Of a stretch of DNA of 23,540 bases, positions 23,150 to 23,540 are shown in pieces. The notes beneath the pieces are model-generated. The model saw only the letters and a list, made by a program, of their open reading frames with translations, had not been told where the DNA came from and ran no database searches. This DNA comes from CAZIKB01 sp964539665 (lineage in GTDB: Bacteria > Zhuqueibacterota > Zhuqueibacteria > Oceanimicrobiales > Oceanimicrobiaceae). Location of the stretch: assembly GCA_964539665.1 (NCBI GenBank), contig CAZIKB010000106.1:1-23540 (forward strand), in the 5' to 3' direction. A program made the translations under genes and the position numbers. How positions within the stretch are numbered: the stretch's first letter is position 1; the number at the start of each line of letters is the position of its first letter.

Positions 23150-23540
23150 ATCAGAGCTATTATATTAAGTTACTCCTATTAAAAGCAAAATACCGATCTC
23201 TGGATGACAATAATTGGCTACCTTATAAATTTGATGGCAGGTATGCTTTAACTCTGCTGTGTAATATGAAGTTATTTGGCAACTGGAAGTTTAGTTTATT
23301 GGGACAATATTCAAGTGGATTCCTTACACCGAGGTTGCAGGCTTGATCAATAAAGTAGATTACTATGGACATAATAATCTTCCCTTTGAAGGGAGATTTA
23401 GGGGGATGTTGCCGATTACTCAGAAACGCAGCTTAATTTTTATTTAAAATTATGTAGCATTTTACTTGCAATATAAGATAATTTAAGGTTCTATGTTGAT
23501 TTGTGTGGGTAATTTCCCTATTATTTTATAGATTGTTTTT
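23150..23540 (+). pseudogene. TonB-dependent receptor C-terminal remnant, multiply frameshifted
   Basis: Three forward frames together read like the last barrel strands of a TonB-dependent outer-membrane receptor. ILSYSY (frame of 23168) passes near 23180 into KAKYRSLDDNNWLPYKFDGR followed by YALTLL and NWKFSLLGQYSSGF (frame of 23146). At about 23320 it shifts to PYTEVAG...NNLPFEGRFR (frame of 23322). Near 23420 it shifts to QLNFYLKL...DNLRFYVD (frame of 23432), with in-frame stops at 23474 and later. The family consensus here is roughly SYTYSK, then LPYDFDRRH, then YGSGxPYT, then LPxYHRLDLR, then FYLKVYNLLN. At least three frameshifts and stops indicate a dead gene. It runs off the right edge and is the only plus-strand coding trace in the window. 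Confidence 0.6.

Noticed and set aside
1..23540. CRISPR arrays, insertion sequences, prophage or integrase genes
   Set aside because: No regularly spaced direct repeats, transposase or integrase motifs or attachment duplications were seen. The tRNA has no partial copy nearby.

Overview
The window looks like chromosomal DNA from an AT-rich, Gram-negative (diderm) bacterium. Evidence for an outer membrane is indirect: Sec-exported lipoprotein-like TPR proteins, a SurA-like periplasmic chaperone fragment, two membrane-anchored HtrA proteases and the decayed remains of a TonB-dependent receptor. The gene content and the operon order MoxR / DUF58 / BatD-like / BatA / BatB / TPR fit an FCB-group or neighbouring candidate-phylum lineage (Bacteroidota, Ignavibacteria, Calditrichota or KSB1-like). 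No rRNA or marker here fixes the phylum. Almost every intact gene lies on the minus strand, so transcription runs from high to low coordinates.

Right edge to about 18.5 kb: a multiply frameshifted TonB-dependent receptor remnant on the plus strand (about 23150-23540), comF, then a gap-tpiA-secG-tRNA-Leu run behind a clear sigma70-type promoter. The tRNA has the unusual anticodon AAG. A TPR/coiled-coil exported protein with its own terminator follows.

About 18.4 to 15.4 kb: a long-chain acyl-CoA synthetase, a protein that joins a STAS domain to an RsbW/SpoIIAB-type ATPase domain, and a small membrane protein placed directly before the second HtrA protease.

About 15.3 to 8.1 kb is a protein-quality-control island: two HtrA/Do proteases, DnaJ, an FmdB-type zinc ribbon and DnaK. 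dnaK and dnaJ each carry upstream a nearly identical 16-bp element with the spacing of a sigma54 (-24/-12) promoter. dnaK also has a near-consensus sigma70 promoter whose -35 box is covered by a perfect palindrome. The second HtrA protease has Glu in place of the catalytic Asp, and DnaJ stops before the usual C-terminal dimerisation segment.

About 7.9 kb to the left edge: a TPR lipoprotein with its own promoter and terminator, then a seven-gene Bat (aerotolerance-type) operon: BatD-like protein 1, MoxR ATPase, DUF58, a TPR/SurA-like lipoprotein without a prolyl-isomerase domain, BatD-like protein 2, BatA, BatB, followed by a TPR protein that runs off the window. Most junctions in this operon are 2-4 bp, which suggests translational coupling. 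A coherent reading is that MoxR acts on a membrane complex of von Willebrand A proteins with periplasmic Ig-like and TPR partners. The biochemical role of such complexes is not established.
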